A stretch of 64,000 nucleotides of DNA, from positions 248,001-312,000 of the forward strand of contig JAOYTL010000006.1 of the NCBI GenBank assembly GCA_025846845.1, written 5' to 3'. The first letter of the stretch is position 1. Each line of letters begins with the position of its first letter. Origin of the DNA: Alloboseaceae bacterium BT-24-1 (GTDB lineage Bacteria > Pseudomonadota > Alphaproteobacteria > Rhizobiales > Beijerinckiaceae). Under the pieces are notes generated by a model. It did no database searches. It was not told the DNA's origin and saw only the letters and a program-made list of their open reading frames with translations. The position numbers and the translations under genes were made by a program. Shown here in pieces: positions 26,841 through 35,262 of this stretch.

Positions 26841-27240
26841 TCGGGCCCTGTTCGCGATAACAACCGTTGCGGCTCGGCTGGAACGTCGCGGGCGGTCGCG
26901 ACACGATCCCTGACGCTGTGTCCCCCTTCAGGTGGCCTCTCTGGTGGCCGGTCCCCGCCGGCCCTCCCTTCGGCCGGGTTTGCGCTCTTAAACCGGCGGC
27001 CGGCCGCTTCAAGGCCGCGTTCCGCGCCGCTGCGCGGCCGGTTCGACCGCTCTCGGCAGGGCAGGTCCGCAGGCGGCACAGGGCCTACGCCCCGCTTGCC
27101 CGCAGACCTGCCCCGCTCGATTTGGCCGCCCCTAGCCCTGAAGCGTCCGTCTTTCCGCCGGTTTCGTTCGAGCGCGCCCGAAGGGAGGGCCGGCAGGGGC
27201 CGGTCCGCTTCTTCGGCACAACCGAAGGAAGGAAGCTCGC
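26841..27240 (+). repeat. Structured leader with long nested inverted repeats
   Basis: No gene is seen here. Instead 26-base arms at 26948-26973 and 27178-27203 are complementary at 24 of 26 positions. Inside them lie a second pair, 27059-27070 with 27102-27113 (11 of 12), and GC-rich palindromes around 26991-27045. The whole could fold into one long RNA structure ending 37 bases before the next start codon. It may be a regulatory leader like those in front of ardC and DUF736. Confidence 0.6.
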
Positions 27241-27822
27241 ATGTTCAGGACCGCTCCCCGCCCGACCGCCCGCGTCGTCCAGCGCCGCAAGGGCACGACC
27301 CTCGAAATGGCCCGGCTCGCCTGCCCGGATGCAGCGCAGGCCATCCTCATCGCAGAGAGCTTCGGATTACCGGTGCTCGACAGCGACGGCATCCGCGACC
27401 TGCACGAACGGCTGATCGTCGAGACCGCCGATGCCCTGCGAGAAGGCCTCGCCGAGCGCGCGATGCAGATCCATCTGCAGCGGATCGTCGGCTCCTATGT
27501 CGGCTCCGCCCATGGCGCTGGCCAGTTCTACAGCCGGGCCGTCAGCGAAGCACGCGACCTGACGAGCAAGCTCGCCAACGAGGCCCGCGACGACGATCTC
27601 GACGGACCGGTCGGCTTCGAGAGCGCCGCGCAACGCAAGCGCGAGTTCGCCGCCGACATGGGCGTCCAGGCCCACGCGCTTCGGATGGCGGCTGAGGGCG
27701 CGGTCGCGGCCTATGAGCGGGTCGTCGGCGAGCACTGGAAGCCCTTCGAGCGTGCCGTCGAGAATCCGGGCCATGCCGTCGACCGCAAGGCGGCCGAGAT
27801 GCAGATGGCGGCTTTCAGCTGA
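27241..27822 (+). CDS. Conserved mobile-element protein of unknown function
   Basis: 193 aa, mostly helical, rich in Ala, Arg and Glu. I do not recognise a catalytic motif. Its first part (RKGTTLEMARLACPDAAQAILIAESFGLPVLDSDG) and the segment RIVGSYVGSAHGAGQFYSRAVSEARDLTSKLANEARDDD look conserved. ATG 27241 follows GGAAGGAAG. It is preceded by a structured leader and followed at once by a strong terminator, so it is a single-gene transcription unit. Confidence 0.6.
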   Translation: MFRTAPRPTARVVQRRKGTTLEMARLACPDAAQAILIAESFGLPVLDSDGIRDLHERLIVETADALREGLAERAMQIHLQRIVGSYVGSAHGAGQFYSRAVSEARDLTSKLANEARDDDLDGPVGFESAAQRKREFAADMGVQAHALRMAAEGAVAAYERVVGEHWKPFERAVENPGHAVDRKAAEMQMAAFS

Positions 27823-27828
27823 GTCGCT

Positions 27829-27854
27829 ACGGGCGAGGCGGATGCCTCGCCCGT
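27829..27854 (+). terminator. Terminator after the unknown mobile-element gene
   Basis: Perfect 11-bp stem ACGGGCGAGGC / GCCTCGCCCGT with a 4-base loop (GGAT), followed by CTTC. It begins 6 bases after the stop codon of the gene at 27241-27822. Confidence 0.75.
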
Positions 27855-27910
27855 CTTCGCGCCAGCGACTGCGACAGGCCGGTCTCTCAAGAGGCCGACC
27901 TTTTTGTCGT

Positions 27911-28378
27911 CTATCTCACTCGGCCGGCTCGCGCGCTGAGCGGAAATTTCGCCGGATCGTTATTCCACGGATCGAAGATGAGCGCGCCGGATGGCCGCGC
28001 ATCCTTCACGTTGCGGGTGACTAGGTAGAGATCATGCTCGATCGCCGTAGCAGCGAGCATCGTATCGATCACCGATGGTGGATGTCCGGATGCGCGCTTC
28101 ACCTCGCCGGCGAGACGACCCCATCGCCGCACGACCTCGTCGGTCAGCGACAGGATTCGCTCCCCGAACCGCACTTCCAGCGCATCGCGCGCCGCGATGT
28201 ATCGAGGCCGGTCGGCGTGATCGTCCGCAAGGTTGCCCTTGTCGTACTCGGCGAGTGTGAGAACGCTGATGTGGAAGAAGCGCTCGTCCTGCGCTGCCGC
28301 CCAGGACTTCACGGATGGCGCTCCCTGCGGATTGATCAGCGCGGCGACGACATTGGTGTCCAGCAGCCAGCCCTTCAA
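27911..28378 (-). CDS. PIN-domain (VapC-like) toxin
   Basis: 155 aa RNase toxin. The acidic PIN residues are in LLDTNVVAALINP (first Asp), TLAEYDKG (Glu), VIDTMLAATAIEHDLYLVTRNVKD (two further Asp). It begins with TTG 28378, which overlaps the stop of the upstream antitoxin (TTTGA); translation of the toxin is therefore coupled to the antitoxin. Second toxin-antitoxin pair in the element. Confidence 0.85.
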   Translation of the reverse strand: MKGWLLDTNVVAALINPQGAPSVKSWAAAQDERFFHISVLTLAEYDKGNLADDHADRPRYIAARDALEVRFGERILSLTDEVVRRWGRLAGEVKRASGHPPSVIDTMLAATAIEHDLYLVTRNVKDARPSGALIFDPWNNDPAKFPLSARAGRVR

Positions 28379-28677
28379 AGTTCGACGTCCCGTCCGCGAT
28401 CCATCTCGCGCTCCAGATTGAGCCCGCCAAGATGAAGGCTTTCCATGAACTCGACGAACGGCGCCCGCGGCTTCTCCGGCACGAGGCGCTCAAACTCCTC
28501 GACGCTCATCACGACGACAGCGTCGTGCCCGCGCACGGTCACGCGTTGCGGCCCGTTCTCGCGCGCATGCCGCACCACCTCGCTGAACCGCGCCTTGGCG
28601 TCTTCGAGCTTCCACCGTCCCACCGGGGTCTGGCGTCCGACTGCCTTCACAGTCTTCAGGTTCGCTTGCTTGGTCAT
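28375..28677 (-). CDS. Phd/YefM-type antitoxin
   Basis: 100 aa. The N-terminal Phd/YefM domain reads GRWKLEDAKARFSEVVRHARENGPQRVTVRGHDAVVVMSVEEFERL; the C-terminal tail (KPRAPFVEFMESLHLGGLNLEREMDR) would wrap the PIN toxin. First gene of the operon. Its basic N-terminus probably binds the promoter. No frameshift or truncation is seen. Confidence 0.85.
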   Translation of the reverse strand: MTKQANLKTVKAVGRQTPVGRWKLEDAKARFSEVVRHARENGPQRVTVRGHDAVVVMSVEEFERLVPEKPRAPFVEFMESLHLGGLNLEREMDRGRDVEL

Positions 28678-28830
28678 CGTCTCACACCTAGTCAGATGGT
28701 CAGATATCTAGCACGGCGCGGGCGGTTCCGCCAGATTGCGGATGGCCGGACCAGAAAATGAGGGAACGTACCATGCGGCCCGTCCCGGGCGGTGGTCCTG
28801 CCGGGGCCGGTTGTTCGCGCAACGGCTTCG

Positions 28831-28853
28831 CCGTCCTCCACTGCGTTTCGGCC
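28831..28853 (+). repeat. Leader box, copy 1 (ardC)
   Basis: A 23-base box starting CCGTCCTCCACTGCGTT lies 121 bases before the ardC ATG. Near-identical boxes precede both DUF736 genes (31749-31771 and 47082-47104). The 28678-28974 interval holds this leader and the divergent antitoxin promoter; no gene was seen in it. Confidence 0.65.
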
Positions 28854-28974
28854 GATGACCACCCGCTGCGCGAGCGCGGGCGGATGGTCGGGTGCGCGAC
28901 CCTCCTGATTGCCCCGGCACCGGACCTCTGTGACCGGCCGCGATGGGCGCGGTCCCGAAACGGAGGACAAGACA

Positions 28975-29901
28975 ATGACGGCCAAGGATAGGGAAACGCG
29001 CTCCGACATCTATACGCGCATCACCGAACGCATCGTGGCGGATCTCGCGAAGGGCACCCGTCCCTGGGTCCAGCCCTGGAATGCGGGCAAGGCGAGTGGA
29101 CGGATCACCCGGCCGCTGCGCCACAATGGCCAGCCCTATACCGGGCTGAATGTCCTTCTGCTCTGGTCGGAAGCGGTAGCACGCGGCTACTCGACGACGA
29201 TGTGGATGACGTTTCGCCAGGCGAACGAGCTCGGCGCCCATGTGCGCAAAGGCGAAAGCGGCGCGACCGTCGTCTATGCCAGCCGCTTCACCAAGACGGA
29301 GGTCGATGCCGCCGGCGGCGAGGTCGAGCGGGATATCCCGTTCCTCAAGGCCTATACCGTCTTCAATTGCGACTAGATTGAAGGCTTGCCCGATCACTAT
29401 TACCAGCGCCCGGAGCCGCCGGCCGATCCGCTGGTGCGGATCGAGCACGCCGACCGCTTCTTCGCCAACACCGGCGCGGTGATCCGGCACGGCGGCTCGA
29501 GGGCGTTCTACGCGCCGGGCAGCGACAGCATCCAGATGCCGGAATTGCAGAGCTTCCGCGATGCCGAATCCTATGTTGCGGTCCTCGGCCATGAATGCGT
29601 CCACTGGGCGGGCGCACCGCATCGGCTGAACCGGGATCTCAGCCGCTATCACAAGGACCTGACAGAGCGGGCCCGGGAAGAGCTGATCGCGGATATCGGC
29701 GCCTGCTTCCTCTGCGCCGATCTCGATATCGTGCCGGAGCTCGAGCCGCGCCCCGACCATGCCAGCTATGTCGCCTCGTGGCTCAAGCTGCTCGATGGCG
29801 ACCGCCGGGCGATCTTCCAGGCGGCTGCCCACGCCCAGCGTGCCGTCGCCTATCTCCATGATCTTCAGCCCCTGGCGAAATGCCGGCAGGAGGCGGCCTG
29901 A
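28975..29901 (+). pseudogene. ardC: Antirestriction protein ArdC, interrupted by an in-frame TAG
   Basis: The full frame encodes 308 codons in one register. The N-terminal ssDNA-binding region (TRPWVQPWNAGKASGRITRPLRHNGQPYTGLN) is typical of ArdC, and the C-terminal zincin has HECVHW (HExxH, about residue 206). Codon 134 (29374-29376) is TAG inside FNCD-stop-IEGLP, where relatives usually have Gln; a single CAG to TAG change explains it. No frameshift accompanies it. ArdC protects incoming DNA from host restriction, so the break may disable that unless TAG is read through. ATG 28975 has GGAGG upstream. Confidence 0.82.
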
Positions 29902-29936
29902 GGTTTATGTGTCGCCCGTCGCGTCACCGCGTCGCC

Positions 29937-31136
29937 CTACCGAGCTGGTAAAGCGGGCATCTCGCCCTGGCTCACGTGCCAGATCCAGCTATCCATCTCG
30001 GGCCGAGCGGCGATCATCTCCTCGAGCGCGGCCTCATAGGCATCGTCGGCGCTGGCCGGCACGACGAAGAGGGCGAGTGGCCGTGGCCGGTGCTGCATCA
30101 ACAGCGCCGCCACGATCGGCTGGTCGGCTGGCGAGGCATAGCGCAGGCCCTTGATGCTCTGCTCGCGCGTCTTCGCCAGCACCTCGACGAGGCGTAGCTC
30201 CTGGGCGGATTCATAGGGGATCCAGTTCTGCGCCACGACCATCAACGCGATCTCCTCGACGATCGCGAGACCGGCGGCATTGAGTCCGAAGGTCGCGACC
30301 GTGATCAGGTGGGAGGCATCATTCGCCGCCCATAGCGCGAGCTCCGCTTCGAAGCGCGCCCGCACGCGGACCCAGCTCCTGTCGTCGAGCAGGAACGGAA
30401 AGCCGGGCAAATGCTTGACGATGAGCCGATGGCCGCCGCGCGCCGGCTGGAACTCCTTGACCCCCCCGACCAGCACCATGAGTTTACGCGGGCCGGTCTT
30501 CTGTGGCTGGACCGCGCTCAGCGCGGCGGCGCGCCGCTGCTCGATCGCATCCTTGTTCGCCGCGCGGAAAGGCTCGGGGATCAGCAGGACCTCGCTGAGC
30601 GGCGCACCCTTCACCAGCATGGTCCTGGCTGCTTCGATCAGATGGTAGCGGACGTTCCACCAGTGGCGCTTGCCGGCCCAGGCCGAGGTCCATTTGGTCA
30701 GGCCGGCCTCGTTCCAGAGCAGATGCAGCAACCCGCGCAGCGACAGCCGGCGTGCCTCGCTCTTCACCGAGGTCGATTCCGTTGCGCCTGGCGTCGGCGC
30801 GGCCCGGCTGCCGGTTCGCGTCAGGCTGAACTCCAGCCGCAGAGCCGCCATGCCGCTCGCAGGATCGAGCCGGATGGCACTGCCCATCAGCGGGCCGAGT
30901 CCCGACAGATCGACCGGCGGCTCATAAGAATCGCAGGTGGGATCGTGCTGGCCGCCGCTGAGCGGCATGCGTTTGACGACGAATTGCTCGCCCACCGCCG
31001 CGACATACATCGGGATGCCGGGCTCGCGGCACAGACACAGCGGGCGCATCCGATCGCGATAAGCCGCCGCGATCGCCGCCGGCACTGCCGGATCGTCTTC
31101 GGTCCGAATGCGTCCTGCGATCTCGAACCGGCGCAT
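29937..31136 (-). CDS. DUF1173 family protein
   Basis: 399 aa, common in rhizobial integrative elements; function unknown. Visible conserved parts are a Cys-rich N-terminal patch (LCLCREPGIPMYVAAVGEQFVVKRMPLSGGQHDPTCDSYEPP, a possible metal site), SLRGLLHLLWNEAGLTKW, and KLMVLVGGVKEF. ATG 31136 has GGAGG 6 bases upstream; the frame is open to 31301, but that part is antisense-like. Convergent with ardC with a 35-base gap. Confidence 0.8.
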   Translation of the reverse strand: MRRFEIAGRIRTEDDPAVPAAIAAAYRDRMRPLCLCREPGIPMYVAAVGEQFVVKRMPLSGGQHDPTCDSYEPPVDLSGLGPLMGSAIRLDPASGMAALRLEFSLTRTGSRAAPTPGATESTSVKSEARRLSLRGLLHLLWNEAGLTKWTSAWAGKRHWWNVRYHLIEAARTMLVKGAPLSEVLLIPEPFRAANKDAIEQRRAAALSAVQPQKTGPRKLMVLVGGVKEFQPARGGHRLIVKHLPGFPFLLDDRSWVRVRARFEAELALWAANDASHLITVATFGLNAAGLAIVEEIALMVVAQNWIPYESAQELRLVEVLAKTREQSIKGLRYASPADQPIVAALLMQHRPRPLALFVVPASADDAYEAALEEMIAARPEMDSWIWHVSQGEMPALPAR

Positions 31137-31677
31137 CCATCTCCTCCTGGCTTGGCCGTCGAAGTTTCGCCCGGCCGGACCGGCGCTGCAACCCGAGCGG
31201 GTGGGTCGCCGCAAGGCGCGCTTGCCATGGCGTGCTCCGAACCCCGCCCTGGCAGCGGAGCTCGTTGGGGGGCGAGAGGCCTGCCATGCTTGGCGGCCCA
31301 TCCGGGAGCCAGTCCATCCCGTCCGCGCTCGGGGACTGCCGATGCGGCGGCGGAAAGCTGCTTGGTGGCGCCGGCGGAGATGCCGGCTCTCCCGATCTCA
31401 GAGCTCATTCGTTGCGCATCCACCCCCGGTCGTTGCGGCCCGGTGGTGCGGCATGACGTGGCTGGAGACGTCGGCGGACGGGCTGCGCAGAATCCGCACG
31501 GACAGTGCCGACAGAGCCAACGATCGTGTAGACGTCGGCGTATCCCTCGAACTCCACCGATGGAGAGCGGCCGGTTCGGGCCCCTTCCTGTTCGGCGTCA
31601 CGGTTGCGCCCAGTTGCGGTCTCGATGGATTGGGTGTGACCGGGGGACGACTTTCGTCTCGATCGCCCATCCGCAAC

Positions 31678-31750
31678 GGCCGGTCCCGGCTTTTTTCCGC
31701 CGGCGGCTGCGCCGCCTTTGCATCGCGAAGCAAAAAAGCCGGGACCGGCC
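31678..31750 (+). repeat. Perfect 19-bp inverted repeat in the DUF736 leader
   Basis: GGCCGGTCCCGGCTTTTTT at 31678-31696 is exactly complementary to 31732-31750. The 35-base loop contains a further hairpin GGCGGC/GCCGCC. The stem would be very stable in RNA and, because of its T-run, its left half can also serve as a terminator-like element. It ends where the shared leader box begins. Confidence 0.75.
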
Positions 31751-31771
31751 GCCCTCCACTGCGTTGCGGCC
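31749..31771 (+). repeat. Leader box, copy 2 (split DUF736 gene)
   Basis: 23-base box matching copies at 28831 and 47082; it starts CCGCCCTCCACTGCGTT and lies 128 bases before the DUF736 start. The downstream part also shares a GCCATC-AGGCCGCG segment with copy 3. Confidence 0.65.
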
Positions 31772-31899
31772 CTAAGGACCACCCCATTGCGCAAGCGCAA
31801 CGGGGACCCCGGCGGGTGCGGGGTCGAGCGCCCCCGGTCTTTACACCGCCATCGAGGCCGCGACGGGCGCGGTCCGAGCAAACCGGAAAGGATCCCATC

Positions 31900-31938
31900 A
31901 TGGCTGTCATCGGCGAATTCAAGAGCAACGGCAACGGC
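31900..31938 (+). pseudogene. 5' part of a DUF736 gene split by a transposon
   Basis: ATG 31900 begins MAVIGEFKSNGNG, the usual N-terminus of DUF736. After codon 13 the frame enters the transposon and stops at 31966-31968. The rest of the gene resumes in frame at 47634. Joining 31938 to 47634 gives 103 codons with no loss, so the insertion is precise and probably recent. Confidence 0.9.
31933..31938 (+). repeat. Left 6-bp flank repeat AACGGC of the transposon
   Basis: AACGGC here is repeated at 47628-47633 immediately outside the other end. Only one copy is needed to rebuild the DUF736 frame, so it is a target duplication or a recombinase core sequence. Confidence 0.85.
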
Positions 31939-31968
31939 TTAGGTTGCGTGCACGGAAGTGTCCTTTAG

Positions 31969-32280
31969 CGGTGCGCTTGTGATCTTGGCACGCAGACGTC
32001 CGGGTCAAGTGTTCCCGCAGCGTAGCGAGGACAACACTTGACGCGGCGGCGACGCCACAAGCTTTTCCATGGGGTGCAGGACAAGTCCTGCACCCCTGCC
32101 ACGTGGCGAACGGGAGAGCGCGAGGGGAACCCCTCGCATCTATGAGAAGACTCGCGCCGTAGGCGCTCCGATTATCTTTTCTTCAGGTGCTGTCATTTGT
32201 CAGTTTCATCGACGGTGTAACCACTTGGACGATGTCGATGTCCTTTTGCGCCTCCGGGTGCCTTGCCTCCGGAGAGCAGG
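31969..32280. other. Left-end non-coding region of the transposon
   Basis: About 310 bases between the terminal TTAGGT and the first recombinase. No gene is seen. It carries several TGTC-type motifs (AGTGTCCTTT near 31957 and GCTGTCATTTGTCAG near 32190) that resemble sequences near the right end, so it probably holds recombinase binding sites and the tnpA promoter. Confidence 0.5.
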
Positions 32281-33441
32281 ATGGTTTCGATCGTGCGGGC
32301 GATCGCCGGTGTTGACGGGATTCCGAACGGATTTCCCATTTTGCTCGACGCACAGATGTCGATCGTCGAGCCGGCCTTCAGCTATCTGCTCGAGCTTTCC
32401 ACAATCCCCGGCCGCTCTCATGCGACGGAGACGCTGCGGACCTACAGCGAGCATCTTCATGACTGGTTCGACACGCTGGAGCAGAGCGAACTGGATTGGC
32501 GTCTCGCCAATGAGGGGACGATCGCAGCTTACCGCAACAGGATGCTGTCGGCGCCAAGCCCGCATACGGGCCGTCCCTATGCCCGTTCGACGGTCAACGA
32601 CCGCGTCCGGACGGTCTGTCGCTTCTATTCATGGGCGCATCGGCGCAGGCTGATCGACGCGCTGCCGTTCGACTATATCGACGTGTCGCTGCGATCGGCG
32701 CGCCGACAGGGCATGCTGGCGCATCTGGATCATCGTCCGCCTGTTGTGATGGCGAACGTCCTGACGATCTCGGAAGCCGAACGGCTGCCGCGTCCGCTTC
32801 GCGTCGATCAACTCCAATGCCTGTTCCAGCATCTCGATCCGCCCTATGGCCTGATCGCCGAGTGGGCATTGGCGACCGGCATGCGCCGCAAGGAGCTTTG
32901 CGGCTTGCAGCTTCATCAGGTGCCGGAGGTCGCTCATCTCGATGTCGATCAGGCTCCGCTCGTCAGCATTCCGCTGACCATCACCAAGGGCGATCGGCCG
33001 CGATCGGTCTATCCGCCCTTGCGATTGATCGATCGCACCCACTGGTATGTCGGAGAGGAACGCGCTGCCCTCGTGAAGCGCCTGCGCAGGGCTCAACCCG
33101 GTTATCGGGTGCCGGCGGCACTTTTCCTCAACAGCAAGGGCAAGCCTGTTTCCCGAGCGAGACTCTCTGCGGCGTTCGGCACGGCGTTCCGCGCGGCAGG
33201 GCTTATCGGGTCGGGGCATTGGCTGCGCCACACCTTCGCGATGACGATGCTCGTGCGCCTGCAGAAGCAGGCGACGACGGCGCCCGACCTCAACCCGTTG
33301 AAGATCGTGCAGGTCCTGTTGGGTCACGCGTCGATCCAGTCGACGGCCATCTATCTACGCTGTGTCGAGCTTCACGCCGACACGCTCGCCGAGAGCCTTG
33401 CCTATCTCTATGGCGAGCTGGTGCCCCATGACCGGGCGTAG
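32281..33441 (+). CDS. tnpA: Tyrosine recombinase, TnpA-like
   Basis: 386 aa. An N-terminal SAM-like core-binding domain (HATETLRTYSEHLHDWFDTLEQSELDW) is followed by the catalytic domain with Arg in ALATGMRRKELCGL, the HxxR box in HWLRHTFAM, His in LLGHASIQST and the nucleophile Tyr in AIYLR. ATG 32281 has GGAGAGCAGG before it. Its end overlaps the next recombinase by 14 bases. First of the tandem recombinases that move the element. Confidence 0.88.
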   Translation: MVSIVRAIAGVDGIPNGFPILLDAQMSIVEPAFSYLLELSTIPGRSHATETLRTYSEHLHDWFDTLEQSELDWRLANEGTIAAYRNRMLSAPSPHTGRPYARSTVNDRVRTVCRFYSWAHRRRLIDALPFDYIDVSLRSARRQGMLAHLDHRPPVVMANVLTISEAERLPRPLRVDQLQCLFQHLDPPYGLIAEWALATGMRRKELCGLQLHQVPEVAHLDVDQAPLVSIPLTITKGDRPRSVYPPLRLIDRTHWYVGEERAALVKRLRRAQPGYRVPAALFLNSKGKPVSRARLSAAFGTAFRAAGLIGSGHWLRHTFAMTMLVRLQKQATTAPDLNPLKIVQVLLGHASIQSTAIYLRCVELHADTLAESLAYLYGELVPHDRA

Positions 33442-35260
33442 GAGGAGTGCGATCGACCGCCGGCTTCCGGTTGCCGCGATGGGGCTGGAGACCTCGGTAT
33501 TCGCGTTGAGCACCGACACGATCGTTTTCGTAGATGCGTGGGGCAAGCCCGACCAGCGGTTCGATCCCGGTCAGTTATCCGGCCTGCCTGCCGATCTGCG
33601 CCGGCTTCTGGTTGATGCTTTCCGTGAGTACGGCGCCGGCCAGCAGCCGGCCACGCGTCGAACGACCTGGGGAGCTGCCCGTCGCTTTGCTCGCTTCGTC
33701 GCCGACGACGGCATGATCGAGACAGCCAGCGATCTCGATACCGCGGCCCTCGGCCGCTACGTGCTCTGGCTCAGGAAGGAAGGCGCATCACGTGCACCAC
33801 GCGGCGCGCATGCCGTCGCCTTCGATGTCCTTCGGCCCTTGCTCATATGGTGTCAGCGCAATCGGCCGGGCGGTCTCGCGCGCGACCTGGAGATTCCCTG
33901 GAACCCGTTTCCCGGCAGGAGGACACACCAGCAGCCGCGGCGGCGGCTTCCTGCCGATCAGATCAAGGCGATCCTAAGCGCCTGCTACGAGGAGATCGAC
34001 GAGGCTTGGGGGCGGTTTCAACATGGGCAGAAGGTCATGCAGCGTCCCGAGCTTCCACCGAAGACGCTGCGCGGCCAAGGGCTCGACCGATGGATATGGC
34101 GGATCAGCCGGATCGAAGGCGGCCTCATGCCAGACACTGCCGTCCTGGAGGAGCACGGCATCAAGTCCAGCACGTTGGTCAGGTTCTGGGGCGGTTCGCG
34201 CACCATGTCCCAATATTTCCACATCACCACCGACACGCTGGTGCCGTTCTTTCTGGCGATCGCCATCCAGACCGCCGCCAATCCGGAGCCGCTGCGCCAT
34301 ATCCGCCGCGACTGCCTCGTTCCCCACCCGCTCGACGAACATCGCGTCATCGTCGACTGGAACAAGGCCAAGACCGGAGCCCGGCTCCAGACGGCGCAGC
34401 GCCGGTCCTTCGATCGGCGTCGGCGATACGCCGCTCCGAACCTGATCGAGATGATGCTGGCCTTGACCGAACCGATCGTTGCGACGGCGCCACCCGGCGA
34501 GCAGAATCGGCTCTTCCTGACGCGCAGCATTCATAAGGAACCCATCCGTCGCTCGCTGCGCGGCCGCACCGAAGTCATCGAACACTCGGTTCTCCGGCGA
34601 GCCATCCTCAGATTCATAGAGCGCGCCAACCGCCGTATCGAGGCGTGGAACACCGCCCATTCCGACAAGCCCCGTGAGCCGATCGCCGGATTTGCTCCCG
34701 CGCTGTTTCGCGGAACGGTGGCGACCGAGCATTACCGCGCGTCCGGCGGCGATGTTCTCGCAGGGCAATCGATCCTGAACCATGCCAGCGCCGCCACGAC
34801 CGAGACCTATCTCAAGAGCGAGGAAACCACGCGTCTCCAGCGCCAGACGGTAGCCCGCCTGCAAGACCTGATGATCGCCTGGGTGCGCGGGCCTGACGGG
34901 AGCGAGCCGGCGCCAAGCTCGGGTGAGACCGCCGCGGTCGCCCCCTTTGGTCACGATTGCCTGGCGCCTGTCGTTTCCGGTCGAGATGGCGGCAAGCGCC
35001 TGTGCCCGCGCTTCGGCGGATGCCTCGCCTGCCCCGGCCTGGTCATCCCGGTCGATCGGGAGCATCTCGCGCGCATTCTTGCTGCCATCGATCGGTTCGA
35101 GCAGGCCCGCAACCGGCTCGATCCACGGCGCTGGAACCTCCTCTACGCACCATCATGGCGTATTCTCACCCAGGACATCCTCCTGGATTTCCCCTCGGAT
35201 ATGCATGAGGCCGCACGCACCCTCGCTGCCAGCATGCCGGCCTTGCCAGAGCTGGAGTGA
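33428..35260 (+). CDS. tnpB: Large tyrosine recombinase, TnpB-like (first copy)
   Basis: About 610 aa, the Tn554 TnpB size. Catalytic Arg lies in IQTAANPEPLRHIRRDCL and the C-terminal motif is SILNHASAATTETYLKS with the Tyr nucleophile; the usual HxxR box is altered (ALFRGTVATEHYRASG). A Cys-rich tail (CPRFGGCLACPG) suggests a zinc site. ATG 33428 overlaps tnpA; a downstream start (MGLETSV) is possible. It is followed after 2 bases by a second large recombinase. Confidence 0.82.
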   Translation: MTGRRRSAIDRRLPVAAMGLETSVFALSTDTIVFVDAWGKPDQRFDPGQLSGLPADLRRLLVDAFREYGAGQQPATRRTTWGAARRFARFVADDGMIETASDLDTAALGRYVLWLRKEGASRAPRGAHAVAFDVLRPLLIWCQRNRPGGLARDLEIPWNPFPGRRTHQQPRRRLPADQIKAILSACYEEIDEAWGRFQHGQKVMQRPELPPKTLRGQGLDRWIWRISRIEGGLMPDTAVLEEHGIKSSTLVRFWGGSRTMSQYFHITTDTLVPFFLAIAIQTAANPEPLRHIRRDCLVPHPLDEHRVIVDWNKAKTGARLQTAQRRSFDRRRRYAAPNLIEMMLALTEPIVATAPPGEQNRLFLTRSIHKEPIRRSLRGRTEVIEHSVLRRAILRFIERANRRIEAWNTAHSDKPREPIAGFAPALFRGTVATEHYRASGGDVLAGQSILNHASAATTETYLKSEETTRLQRQTVARLQDLMIAWVRGPDGSEPAPSSGETAAVAPFGHDCLAPVVSGRDGGKRLCPRFGGCLACPGLVIPVDREHLARILAAIDRFEQARNRLDPRRWNLLYAPSWRILTQDILLDFPSDMHEAARTLAASMPALPELE

Positions 35261-35262
35261 TC

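Larger units (their letters stand above)
31137..31899 (+). other. 763-bp leader/intergenic region upstream of the split DUF736 gene
   Basis: It starts with the divergent DUF1173 promoter. No convincing gene was found between 31140 and 31670; open frames there are antisense-like. The right half is a structured leader: a perfect 19-bp inverted repeat (31678-31750) and the shared 23-base leader box (31749-31771), then the DUF736 start at 31900. Confidence 0.5.

Noticed and set aside
29386..29901. Separate zincin gene starting at TTG 29386
   Set aside because: It is in the same frame as the upstream ArdC part with only one TAG between them and completes the ArdC family pattern, so it is the second half of one gene.
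31405..31881. Minus-strand open frame upstream of the DUF736 gene
   Set aside because: It runs through the perfect inverted repeat and leader box and is Arg/Pro/Gly-rich without any domain.
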